32,254 nucleotides of DNA, taken from contig JAFWYB010000053.1 in the NCBI GenBank assembly GCA_017517865.1, positions 1 to 32,254 on the forward strand, written 5' to 3'. Both the position numbers and the translations under genes were made by a program. The notes under the pieces were generated by a model. The model was given only the letters and a program-made list of their open reading frames with translations. It did not search any database and was not told the DNA's origin. Each line of letters opens with the position of its first letter. Position 1 is the first letter of the stretch. Of the stretch, positions 22,339 to 29,408 are shown piece by piece. Source of the stretch: Clostridia bacterium. GTDB lineage: Bacteria; Bacillota; Clostridia; Oscillospirales; Acutalibacteraceae.

Positions 22339-22962
22339 TTATTTCTGAGAATTTTTCATAGAAAGTCTTATTTCTTCGAGAATCTGCTCTGTGTGAAGCG
22401 AGGCTCTTGCGTTGATTGCGATATTTTCAGACATTTCTACAAACATCATGGTGAAGGCACTCAGAAGAGCTCCGACCAGAAGACCTACCACAAGACCGAC
22501 AAAAAGAAATGTCTCATCAATCGGGGCTCCGATTACAGCTCCGACTATACCCATAAGAATTATTGAAAGATAGCATAAGGTCTTTACTGTTCTGGTGTTT
22601 TTGATGCTTACCTTTTTAGCAGGTGAAGCTGCAGAGAAAACCTGCTCGGGTGCCGTGTAAGATACTGAGGGATCACCTGAGGAATTTTCAGCACCTGGAG
22701 AAGAGTTTATATCCGCTTCATTGTTCTCGCTCAGGGAATAGTTGTAACACAAATTAAGGAAATCTCTTATGTAGGGGCTTTCGTGGTTTTTGATTTTTTC
22801 TTCTGCCCAGTTCTGGGCGTTTGTTCTGCTGTAATGGGAAACGGGCTTTACAAGGCAGATGATGTAGCTGTGACAGGTGTTGCAGAGGTTTACAACTCTT
22901 TTGCCGTCAACAGTTATTTCTTTTTCCATTGATTCCTTTCCGCAAATGGGACATTGCGCCAT
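22339..22962 (-). CDS. Zinc-ribbon membrane protein, paralogue of its neighbour
   Basis: 207 residues. The N-terminal CPIC (Cys4, Cys7) and CNTC (Cys27, Cys30) make a likely zinc ribbon, followed by SYIICLVKP and NWAEEKI. A low-complexity linker (about 75-120) leads to two membrane helices (about 127-172). The first 60 residues align without gaps to the protein at 22992-23570, including Cys36. The ribosome site is AAAGGAGAGATAAAT. The proteins are presumably co-transcribed from 23606-23634. I do not recognise a named family; the cytoplasmic ribbon on a membrane anchor suggests an adaptor role only by analogy. Confidence 0.7.
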   Translation of the reverse strand: MAQCPICGKESMEKEITVDGKRVVNLCNTCHSYIICLVKPVSHYSRTNAQNWAEEKIKNHESPYIRDFLNLCYNYSLSENNEADINSSPGAENSSGDPSVSYTAPEQVFSAASPAKKVSIKNTRTVKTLCYLSIILMGIVGAVIGAPIDETFLFVGLVVGLLVGALLSAFTMMFVEMSENIAINARASLHTEQILEEIRLSMKNSQK

Positions 22963-22991
22963 ATTTATCTCTCCTTTTATTTTTTGCCTGC

Positions 22992-23570
22992 TTATTTCTT
23001 AAGCTCGGCTATTTCCTTTTCCATTTTTTCCATTTTTGAATCAATGCTCTTAAGAGTGCCGAGAATTTCGCACAGAAGCTCTGTCTGAGAAAGCTCTGCG
23101 GGCACGCTTCCGGCAGGCGTCTCCTCTTCCTGCGGCTTCTCACAAATCTCCTCAAGCTCCGAAAGGGTGCCGTTGTCGGGGTCGGTGCTCACCTGAAAGG
23201 GCATTGCCTCAGGGTCACCTGCAGAGTCGGGGACGGGTATTGAATGGGAAAAGATATCTCTGCTCTCTGAGGGCTCCGCCTTGCTGAAGCCGTCCTGCAG
23301 TGGTGTGGGAATGCTGTGCTCGGCAATGAAGTTTTCTGCGCCCAGCTTCCAGCTTTTTATACAGTTGGCAAGATAGGTTTTACTGCGGTTTATCTCCATT
23401 TCATTTTCGGCCCATCTTACAGCGTTTCTTTTAGCGCTGATGTCAGCCTGAGGGCTTATAAGGCAGGCAAGGTAGCTTGTACATTCCATACAAAGGTCAA
23501 AAAGCTCAAAGCCTCCCCAGGAAATTCTTTTTCCGGCAGAGGGCGCCGAGCAGATAGGACAGGTAGCCAT
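22992..23570 (-). CDS. Zinc-ribbon protein with a C-terminal coiled coil
   Basis: 192 residues. CPIC (Cys4, Cys7) and CMEC (Cys27, Cys30) with Cys36, then SYLACLISP and RWAENEM, parallel the paralogue at 22339-22962. Instead of membrane helices it has an acidic, proline-rich middle (100-155) and a C-terminal coiled coil (about 158-192, ILGTLKSIDSKMEKMEKEIA). It is soluble. The ribosome site is AAGGAGATATTTTT. A shared head with different tails suggests duplication followed by domain swap. Function unknown. Confidence 0.7.
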   Translation of the reverse strand: MATCPICSAPSAGKRISWGGFELFDLCMECTSYLACLISPQADISAKRNAVRWAENEMEINRSKTYLANCIKSWKLGAENFIAEHSIPTPLQDGFSKAEPSESRDIFSHSIPVPDSAGDPEAMPFQVSTDPDNGTLSELEEICEKPQEEETPAGSVPAELSQTELLCEILGTLKSIDSKMEKMEKEIAELKK

Positions 23571-23605
23571 AAAAATATCTCCTTAGCTTTGTTTTTACTT
23601 TTTTG

Positions 23606-23634
23606 ATTTTAACACAGTAAAAGATTAAAGTCAA
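23606..23634 (-). promoter_or_regulatory. Predicted promoter for the zinc-ribbon pair
   Basis: On the minus strand TTGACT (23634-23629), a 17-bp spacer, TAAAAT (23611-23606). The -35 overlaps the stop codon of the upstream phosphatase-like gene. Confidence 0.7.
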
Positions 23635-24326
23635 CAGTAATATACCTTAAGGGGGTTAAGGCATACCGCCGCAAGATTGCCGCCGTAAAGTGCGCCGCAG
23701 TCGATTGCAAGATGTCTCTTTTTGCTGTAAACCTTGCCTGTGAATTCTCTTGAAATCATTGCAGTGGGCTTGTTGCCCGTAACAAGATATCTGTCGCTGA
23801 AATAGGGGGTAGTGTAATCGGTTTCGGCAAAGACGAAATCCTCCTCGCTGTAATCCTCAAGAGGCTTATCTTCGTCGAAGTCCCTTATTCCGGAAGAAGC
23901 GATAACAAAGGTCTTTCCGCCCTCTTCAATTTCTTCATAGGGGGCAAATTCGCTCAGATAATCGAGAATTGCCTCTCTGCCCTCACCGTCGAGAGCGAGA
24001 AAGTCGGCCACTGTTTTTTCGCATCTGAGCTTTATCCAGTCTGCTAAAAGCTCTTTTTCTTCGTCGCTCATATTTTCAGCTGCCTTTTCAGGGCTACCGG
24101 CCTCTGCAATAAGCGGAAGAAGCCTTTTTGCATAATACTCCTGCTTGCCGAGAACGGGGAAAATATTTGCTCTGTACATCATATCCTGCAAAAGCTCAAT
24201 GCCGCTTTCACCGCAGAGCACGTTACCGATTACAAAAACCGCATCGGTGTCTTTGGGGTTGAGCTTTTCGAGCATTTTTCCGTACTTTTCTTTATTTCCG
24301 CATATATCGCCGATTATATATGTCAT
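23631..24326 (-). CDS. Calcineurin-like phosphoesterase homologue with lost catalytic motifs
   Basis: A 231-residue protein with the layout of bacterial PPP-type phosphatases but substituted active-site motifs. GDIHG is GDICG (6-10), GDxxDRG is GNVLCGE (34-40), GNHE is GKQE (60-63), the HAG motif is SSG (about 144-146), and HGHT is TGNK (about 183-186). The scaffold around them, IELLQDMMYRANIFPVLG and LAIDCGALYGGNLAAV, is intact, and no frameshift is present. It is therefore likely a maintained pseudo-phosphatase, perhaps a binding or sensing protein. It lies just upstream of the zinc-ribbon pair, with a MITE-like element in its promoter region. Confidence 0.78.
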   Translation of the reverse strand: MTYIIGDICGNKEKYGKMLEKLNPKDTDAVFVIGNVLCGESGIELLQDMMYRANIFPVLGKQEYYAKRLLPLIAEAGSPEKAAENMSDEEKELLADWIKLRCEKTVADFLALDGEGREAILDYLSEFAPYEEIEEGGKTFVIASSGIRDFDEDKPLEDYSEEDFVFAETDYTTPYFSDRYLVTGNKPTAMISREFTGKVYSKKRHLAIDCGALYGGNLAAVCLNPLKVYYC

Positions 24327-24350
24327 GTAGTGTCAGGTCCTTTCTTTGTT

Positions 24351-24750
24351 TTAATGCGCAATTCGCAATTCGCGATGCGCAATCGCGGGCAACTTGAGAG
24401 GTAATGGGCAAGTTCTGCCCGCCAAATATTGTATTTGCTGCTTCAAAAGAAATTTTGTAAGCATCCCAATCAAGTTATCTTGCTGATGTTTATTTAAGTT
24501 TTGTTGACTTTTTTGTTTTTCTGTTTTTCTGTTTTTCTGTTTATCAAATTCGCCTGACCCGCTTTATTGGGCAGTAACTTCAGGTTGTTAGCCGCCAAGT
24601 GAAGCTTTCTGATTATAATTGATTATGCTTGTTGTGATATAAAAAGCAAAAAAGTAAATGAATTTGTAAAATTGGCGGTACGCGAGGTTGGGTTTTAATT
24701 CAAGTTTCCCCGCGATTGCGCATCGCGAATTGCGCATTGCGAATTGTTAA
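24351..24750. mobile_element. MITE-like element with about 37-bp terminal inverted repeats and TTAA ends
   Basis: The left end reads TTAA then TGCGCAATTCGC..., and the right end reversed reads TTAA then CAATTCGCAATGCGC.... Both arms converge on CGCGATGCGCAATCGCGGG (left about 24371-24389, right about 24710-24730). The roughly 390-bp interior has no transposase and carries TTTTTCTG tandem units (about 24515-24540). It separates the phosphatase-like and ABC-F genes. The TTAA at both ends may be the target duplication. Related arms occur at 4934 and 31984. Confidence 0.65.
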
Positions 24751-24765
24751 TCACTTCGTGATTAA
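24747..24765. repeat. Perfect palindrome across the ABC-F stop codon
   Basis: TTAATCAC-ttc-GTGATTAA includes the TGA stop. The same ATCAC-gaa-GTGAT unit appears in the ladder at 27498-27511. Confidence 0.6.
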
Positions 24766-26352
24766 CAGCTCATTATTCTCAAGGAACTCGTCGTAGGTTT
24801 CCTTTCTGTCGTAAAGTCCGTCGGGGCGGAATTCGATGATTCTGTCTGCTATTGACTGAACGAACTGATGGTCGTGTGATGTGAAAAGAAGAGAGCCCTT
24901 GAAGCGGATGAGCGCATTGTTGAGTGCGGTGATCGATTCAAGATCAAGGTGGTTGGTGGGCTCGTCAAGAATAAGCACGTTGGCACCGCTGAGCATCATT
25001 TTGCAGAGCATACAGCGCACTCTTTCACCGCCGGAAAGAACCTTTGCCATTTTTGTTGCCTCTTCGCCCGAGAACATAAGTCTGCCAAGCCAGCCTCTTA
25101 CGTCGGTTTCAAACTGCAGGTCGGAATAGCGGCGGACCCAGTCGATGAGGCTTTCCTCAACGCCGTCGAAAAATTCAGAGTTATCGGCGGGGAAATATGC
25201 CTGAGAGGTGGTGATGCCCCATTTGAAGGAGCCCTCGTCGGGCTCAAGCTCGCCCATAAGAATTTTGAAGAAGGTGGTTTTTGCAACGGCATCGGTGCCT
25301 ACGAAGGCAACCTTTTCGTTGGGTCTTATTGTAAAGCTTACGTTATCAAGCACCTTTCTGTCGCCGATGGTTTTTGAAAGACCCTCAACAACGAGCATAT
25401 CGTTGCCTATTTCTCTGTCGGGCTTGAACTCAACAAAGGGGAAGCGTCTTGAAGAAACGGGCATATCCTCAAGCACAAGGTTATCGAGAAGCTTTTTACG
25501 GCTTGTTGCCTGCTTTGACTTTGAAGCGTTGGCACTGAAGCGAGCAATGAATTCCTGAAGCTCCTTCATCTTTGCCTCGGTTTTCTTGTTCTGCTCACGA
25601 AGCTGACGCTGTGCCATCTGGGTGTATTCGTACCAGAAGTCGTAGTTACCTACATACATTGTGATCTTGCCGAAATCGCAGTCTGCAATGTGAGTGCATA
25701 CCTTGTTGAGGAAGTGTCTGTCGTGGCTGACAACGATAACGGTGTTTTCAAAGTTGAGAAGAAACTCCTCGAGCCAGGCAATAGCCGCAACGTCAAGATG
25801 GTTGGTGGGCTCGTCGAGCAGAAGAATATCCGGGTTGCCGAAAAGAGCCTGAGCAAGAAGCACCTTGACCTTCTGCTCACCTGTAAGCTCGCTCATAAGG
25901 CTGTAATGGAATTCATTGTGAATGCCCAGAGCGTTGAGGAGAATTTCAGCGTCGCTTTCTGCGCTCCAGCCGTCCATTTCGGCAAATTCCTCTTCAAGCT
26001 CACTGATCCTCAGACCGTCCTCCTCGGTGAATTCTTCCTTGGAGTATAATTCCTCCTTGGCATCCATAATCTCAACGAGCTTAGGGTTACCCATAAGCAC
26101 GGTGCGTATTACATCGTACTGATCATAGGCATAGTGATCCTGCTTTAAAACTGAAAGTCTTTCGCCGGGAGTAATTGTAACATAGCCCTTATTAGGCTCT
26201 ATCTCACCTGAAAGTATTTTAAGAAATGTACTTTTACCTGCTCCGTTTGCACCTATAAGACCGTAGCAGTTACCCTTTGTAAAATTGATTGAAACACTCT
26301 TGAAAAGCTCTCTGCCTCCGTACTGCAGAGTTACATTATTTGTGCTTATCAC
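24751..26352 (-). CDS. ABC-F family ATPase (YkpA/YbiT-like)
   Basis: 533 residues from the GTG (MISTNNVTLQ) behind AAGGAAG; a GTG three codons earlier overlaps that site. It is a soluble duplicated ATPase of the translation-factor/ribosome-protection ABC-F class, without membrane domain. First Walker A is GANGAGKST. The first signature is atypical (SELTGEQKVKV). The linker (about 240-300) is charged. The second Walker A is atypical, GTDAVAKTT, and the second signature is LSGGERVR. Walker B LILDEPTNHLD occurs in both halves. The last residues LLITK are encoded by a palindrome (24747-24765) abutting the MITE-like element. It probably acts on the ribosome. Confidence 0.9.
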   Translation of the reverse strand: MISTNNVTLQYGGRELFKSVSINFTKGNCYGLIGANGAGKSTFLKILSGEIEPNKGYVTITPGERLSVLKQDHYAYDQYDVIRTVLMGNPKLVEIMDAKEELYSKEEFTEEDGLRISELEEEFAEMDGWSAESDAEILLNALGIHNEFHYSLMSELTGEQKVKVLLAQALFGNPDILLLDEPTNHLDVAAIAWLEEFLLNFENTVIVVSHDRHFLNKVCTHIADCDFGKITMYVGNYDFWYEYTQMAQRQLREQNKKTEAKMKELQEFIARFSANASKSKQATSRKKLLDNLVLEDMPVSSRRFPFVEFKPDREIGNDMLVVEGLSKTIGDRKVLDNVSFTIRPNEKVAFVGTDAVAKTTFFKILMGELEPDEGSFKWGITTSQAYFPADNSEFFDGVEESLIDWVRRYSDLQFETDVRGWLGRLMFSGEEATKMAKVLSGGERVRCMLCKMMLSGANVLILDEPTNHLDLESITALNNALIRFKGSLLFTSHDHQFVQSIADRIIEFRPDGLYDRKETYDEFLENNELLITK

Positions 26353-26385
26353 AATAATCACTTCCTTTTTTAGTCATACCTATAT

Positions 26386-26414
26386 ATTATACCATATTTT
26401 AGAAAAAATAGCAA
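26386..26414 (-). promoter_or_regulatory. Predicted sigma-A promoter for the ABC-F gene
   Basis: On the minus strand TTGCTA (26414-26409), a 17-bp spacer, TATAAT (26391-26386). Confidence 0.7.
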
Positions 26415-26416
26415 CG

Positions 26417-26453
26417 AAAAAGCAGACTGTTTTTTATTTTCAGTCTGCTTTAA
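26417..26453 (-). terminator. Terminator of the 42-residue gene
   Basis: AAAGCAGACTG and CAGTCTGCTTT form an 11-bp stem ending in TTTTT on the minus strand. It overlaps the -35 region of the ABC-F promoter. Confidence 0.78.
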
Positions 26454-26459
26454 TGTTTG

Positions 26460-26588
26460 TTATTTATTTTTCTGCTTTTCTTTGAGCTTATAAGCGTTAC
26501 GCTCAGAAAGGATTACTCTGAACCTTTTTTCGAGCCCGTCCTTTGTGATGTCAAAATTATAAGGGTCTTTTTTCTGCTTATTATCCAT
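26460..26588 (-). CDS. Small hypothetical protein, 42 residues
   Basis: The ATG is preceded by GAGGTGATATT at good spacing. The protein begins MDNKQKKDPYNFDITKDGLE and ends in a basic helix (RNAYKLKEKQKNK). It has its own terminator, which supports a real small gene. It has no membrane segment or cysteine. The family is not recognised. The in-frame extension upstream to 26681 runs into the hairpin ladder and is not likely coding. Confidence 0.6.
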   Translation of the reverse strand: MDNKQKKDPYNFDITKDGLEKRFRVILSERNAYKLKEKQKNK

Positions 26589-26639
26589 AATATCACCTCG
26601 GTAATAGTTTGTGTGGTGATATTGGGTTTGATACATAAA

Positions 26640-26748
26640 TATGAAGCGAAGCGCTGAAAAGCCACTCATGCCCGCAGGCATTTCACATTGCGAAGCAATA
26701 TTTCACAGCGGAGCGTATTTCACAAATCCTGTAAGGGATTTATTTCAT
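26640..26748. repeat. Hairpin ladder with ATTTCAC spacers
   Basis: Units AGCG-aag-CGCT, ATGCC-cgca-GGCAT, ATTGC-gaa-GCAAT, CG-gag-CG and AAATCC-tgtaag-GGATTT are separated by ATTTCAC or ATTTCAT. No gene is present. Confidence 0.6.
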
Positions 26749-26750
26749 TA

Positions 26751-26793
26751 AAACAAAAACCTCTTGTCTATCAGACAAAAGGTTTTGTTTGTT
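26751..26793 (-). terminator. Terminator of the gene at 26853-27347
   Basis: AAAACAAAAACCTCTTGTC and GACAAAAGGTTTTGTTT pair nearly perfectly around TATCA. The core CCTTTTGTC/GACAAAAGG also occurs in the terminator at 27557-27603 and in the repeat-family hairpins. Confidence 0.7.
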
Positions 26794-26852
26794 GCGAAAG
26801 AGCGACTAAAAGTAGTGTAGGTAGGGGTAAAAAAGGCTAAAAGAAATGCAGA

Positions 26853-27347
26853 TTACCATTCGCAGTCCGGACGAAGATCATTCCAAAAGAAAGTCGCTTC
26901 CGTTTCCGGCAAGTACAGTTGGCATTCCCTATAATAAGGCTTTTTCTTGGAATGAATTGCACAATGCCACATCTGCTCATAATGGGTTCTGTATTGTGTA
27001 ATGAACTCGAGGGTACATTTCCCGCTATTTATAGAAGTAATGAGTTGTTCCATATGCCAGTTTTCCACGCTCGTTTTTCGAGACCAACACCATGTGTTTC
27101 TTGTAAAAACAAGAACTGATATATCATCAATATCTTCTATTGAAAAGTCGACTACGGAAGCATCGGTTCGCACTGTCTTTTCAGAAGGATTCACTTCGTG
27201 ATGAGGTGTTACCCAAAAACCATCGGGCAAGTAAAAACGAAGCGTATTATTTTCAAATGAAATCTTATCTGCTATACAATCGTGAAGGGTGAGTTCTTTG
27301 CCATGAAATTCATCCGGGTCAATATGATTGAAGTTGTTATTTACCAT
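26853..27347 (-). CDS. Hypothetical protein, 164 residues
   Basis: The start is the ATG (MVNNNFNH) after AAGAGGTGG; a GTG three codons earlier is an alternative. The N-terminal half reads GKELTLHDCIADKISFENNTLRF, then LPDGFWVTPHH: a beta-rich pattern like small domains of unknown function seen in accessory or immunity-type genes. The C-terminal half is rich in Trp, His and Tyr (WCWSRKTSVENWHMEQL, HYEQMWHCAI). It has no signal peptide or membrane segment. Codon choice is more AT-rich than its neighbours by eye. It stands alone between two hairpin ladders, which suggests acquired DNA. Function unknown. Confidence 0.6.
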   Translation of the reverse strand: MVNNNFNHIDPDEFHGKELTLHDCIADKISFENNTLRFYLPDGFWVTPHHEVNPSEKTVRTDASVVDFSIEDIDDISVLVFTRNTWCWSRKTSVENWHMEQLITSINSGKCTLEFITQYRTHYEQMWHCAIHSKKKPYYRECQLYLPETEATFFWNDLRPDCEW

Positions 27348-27394
27348 CGAAACCACCTCTTTATATTGATTATATCACAAATCATATTGCTTTT

Positions 27395-27556
27395 CAATGA
27401 AATCGCGCGGGGCGCGATGAAATCCGAGTAAACTCGGATGAAATCTGCTTTGCAGATGAAATTAAATCCGTCCCTTCTCCCGATGAAGTCGGATTTCATC
27501 ACGAAGTGATTTCATCCACCGCAGGTGGATTTATCCCGTCCGATAGGACGGATTTA
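27395..27556. repeat. Hairpin ladder with ATC...GAT units and GAA spacers
   Basis: Successive perfect stems: ATCGCG/CGCGAT, ATCCGAG/CTCGGAT, ATCTGC/GCAGAT, ATCCG...CGGAT (long loop), ATCAC/GTGAT, ATCCACC/GGTGGAT, CCGTCC/GGACGG. Nearly every unit begins ATC and ends GAT, with GAA or TTC between. Loops are mostly 3-4 nt. No gene is present. Confidence 0.7.
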
Positions 27557-27603
27557 GTTGAAAAGAAACACCTTTTGTCTATTGACAAAAGGTGTTTCTT
27601 TTT
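27557..27603 (-). terminator. Terminator of the tRNA operon
   Basis: AAAAGAAACACCTTTTGTC-tatt-GACAAAAGGTGTTTCTTTT is a perfect stem of 19 bp directly after the tRNA-Glu CCA end, with T-runs on either strand. Confidence 0.8.
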
Positions 27604-27678
27604 TGGTGACCCGGACGGGACTCGAACCCGTGTTACCGCCGTGAAAGGGCGGTGTCTTAACCGCTTGACCACCGGGCC
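27604..27678 (-). tRNA. tRNA-Glu (anticodon TTC)
   Basis: On the minus strand it starts GGCCCGGTGGTCAAGCGG. The anticodon loop CTTTCAC sits on a CCGCC/GGCGG stem, the T-loop is GGGTTCGAGTCCC, and the acceptor pairs GGCCCGG with CCGGGTC. A73 and an encoded CCA follow. It is 53 nt after tRNA-Met in the same transcript. Confidence 0.95.
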
Positions 27679-27730
27679 TTATATATGAAAGAGGCGGACA
27701 CGTTATCACGCACTCTTTATCTTATCAAAT

Positions 27731-27807
27731 TGGTAGCGGCAGTGGGACTCGAACCTACGACACTCCGGGTATGAACCGAATGCTCTAGCCAACTGAGCTA
27801 TACCGCC
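27731..27807 (-). tRNA. tRNA-Met (anticodon CAT), elongator type
   Basis: On the minus strand it starts GGCGGTATAGCTCAGTTGG. The anticodon loop TTCATAC sits on a TTCGG/CCGGA stem, the T-arm is GTAGGTTCGAGTCCCAC, and an encoded CCA ends it. The G1-C72 pair excludes the initiator form, which lacks pairing there. An ATA-reading (tRNA-Ile2, lysidine) identity cannot be excluded by the anticodon alone. Confidence 0.88.
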
Positions 27808-27837
27808 ACATAATAGGGCGTTTCACAACGCTTGCAT

Positions 27838-27866
27838 AGTATATTACAGATATTTGTTTTTGTCAA
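27838..27866 (-). promoter_or_regulatory. Promoter of the tRNA operon
   Basis: On the minus strand a perfect TTGACA (27866-27861), a 17-bp spacer, TATACT (27843-27838), about 30 nt before tRNA-Met. Confidence 0.82.
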
Positions 27867-27901
27867 GACTTTTTTTCAAATTTTTTTACTTTTTTCAGAA
27901 A

Positions 27902-28345
27902 TTATTTTCTCAGGTCTGAAAAGAAGCTGCTCAGAATCTTTTCGCAGGAGTCGTTCATATAACCGCCCACAATTTTCGGTGTCTGAAAGCCGCCGGGGAA
28001 GCTGAAGCTCACAGCGGAGCCGAAGCAGCCGTACCTGCTGTCGTAGGCACCGAAATAAACCTCGCTTATTCTCGAATGAAGAATTGCACCTGCACACATA
28101 GGACAGGGCTCGAGGGTGACGTAAATGCTGCAGCCGTCGAGGCGCCAGGAGCCGAGCACCTTGCACGCTTCGTAAATTGCTTCGGTTTCCGCGTGGGAAA
28201 GCACGTTTTTTGTTTCCTCGCGTCGGTTGTGTCCGCGGGCAATTATTCTATTGTTCTTAACAATTACCGCACCTACGGGCACCTCACCCTTAAGCATGGC
28301 CTTCTGCGCTTCCTCAAGGGCAGCGAGCATAAAATCTCTGTTCAT
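27902..28345 (-). CDS. tadA: tRNA adenosine(34) deaminase
   Basis: A 147-residue zinc deaminase converting wobble A34 to inosine in tRNA-Arg(ACG). HAE gives His51 and Glu53 (zinc ligand and proton shuttle), and PCPMCAGA gives Cys81 and Cys84. Further TadA text is KGEVPVGAVIV at 19-29, and the length is typical. It follows the CPBP protease gene by 24 nt, with ribosome site CGGAAG, and is probably the last gene of the 30788-27902 transcript. No terminator is visible before the tRNA promoter. Confidence 0.95.
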   Translation of the reverse strand: MNRDFMLAALEEAQKAMLKGEVPVGAVIVKNNRIIARGHNRREETKNVLSHAETEAIYEACKVLGSWRLDGCSIYVTLEPCPMCAGAILHSRISEVYFGAYDSRYGCFGSAVSFSFPGGFQTPKIVGGYMNDSCEKILSSFFSDLRK

Positions 28346-28369
28346 CTTTTTCTTCCGTTTTATTATATT

Positions 28370-29392
28370 TTACATCTCAATGGGAGCAATATACCCTACA
28401 GTTATAACCGCCATTACTATAAAGGCGATGATTACCGTCGGAGCCGAAAGGAAGGCGCCGAGCTTTTCGCCTGCAGAAAGAAGACCTGAGCCCTTTGTCA
28501 GCTTGGTGCTTCGGGTGAGAGCCGAAAAAGCGGCAAAGCAGATTCCGCCCACGATAATGAGGCCGAAAAGAACGGGAACATATATCTTTGTAAGGGCCTC
28601 ATCACCGAAAAATTCACCTATATAGCTGAGCACAACCGAAAGCAGATTGTTGCAGGCGTGAATGATTATTGAGGGCCAGATCGATCCGAGCTTTATACAG
28701 AAGTATCCGAGGCCGAAGCCCGCAACGAGAGCAAAGGGAGTCTGTATAAGATTGCCGTGCATAATGGCAAAGACCAGTGACGAAACGAAAATTGCAAAGG
28801 CATCTCCGTATCTGCGAAGATTGCCGAGAACGTGGCCGCGAAGACTTATTTCTTCAATAAGGGCGGCAACGAAGACAATCTGCACCGTTGTTGCGGCAAT
28901 TCCGAGCACTCCGTGGGGAAGCCCCGTTTCCGGTGCGGAAAGCTCATAGCCGAAAATAGCCATAAAGACCTGCACGAAAGAGGTGGCAAAGTTGCCGAGC
29001 ATACAAAGACCGAGTCCCGAAAAAACGGCAAGCACCGTTAGACCTGCCCCGGGCTTTGCATAGCTTATGGGCTGAGGGGTGTTGCTCACTGTTTTCATAA
29101 GTCTGCCGAAAAGCATAAAGGAGGGCAGTATGCTGCAGATGAGAAGAAGAATTTCAACGCCCTTGCTGAAAACCTCGTTATTCAGATAAAGGTCTGTAAG
29201 GCCGAAAAAGGGTATGAGAAAAGAAAGCACGTTCTGAATGAGCAGATAGGTAAGAACAGCTCCTCCGGTGCAGTTTCCAAGCTTTCTTATCTGCTTTTTC
29301 TCTTCGCGTCTTCTGTTTATATTTTCATTCAGACGGATATAGAAATCCTGTTGATACTGCATATAGCCGTTGGGGCTGTAGGGCTGATTCAT
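28370..29392 (-). CDS. CPBP-family intramembrane metalloprotease
   Basis: A 340-residue CAAX-protease/bacteriocin-processing (CPBP, ABI) family protein with a charged cytoplasmic N-terminus (1-40) and about eight membrane helices. The metalloprotease motifs are complete: EExxxR as Glu180-Glu181...Arg185 (IEEISLRG), FAIMHGN with His212, and IIHACNN with His245 and Asn248 or Asn249. It is probably an active membrane peptidase. Roles in the family range from peptide maturation to immunity against bacteriocins; nothing here decides. The ribosome site is AAGGAGACACCGTA, 16 nt after the sugar transferase gene. Confidence 0.88.
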   Translation of the reverse strand: MNQPYSPNGYMQYQQDFYIRLNENINRRREEKKQIRKLGNCTGGAVLTYLLIQNVLSFLIPFFGLTDLYLNNEVFSKGVEILLLICSILPSFMLFGRLMKTVSNTPQPISYAKPGAGLTVLAVFSGLGLCMLGNFATSFVQVFMAIFGYELSAPETGLPHGVLGIAATTVQIVFVAALIEEISLRGHVLGNLRRYGDAFAIFVSSLVFAIMHGNLIQTPFALVAGFGLGYFCIKLGSIWPSIIIHACNNLLSVVLSYIGEFFGDEALTKIYVPVLFGLIIVGGICFAAFSALTRSTKLTKGSGLLSAGEKLGAFLSAPTVIIAFIVMAVITVGYIAPIEM

Positions 29393-29408
29393 TACGGTGT
29401 CTCCTTCT

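Noticed and set aside
26640-27556. CRISPR array in the short-repeat tracts
   Set aside because: Units are palindromes of 10-18 bp with 3-8 nt linkers. There are no 24-40 bp direct repeats, no equal-length unique spacers and no cas genes.
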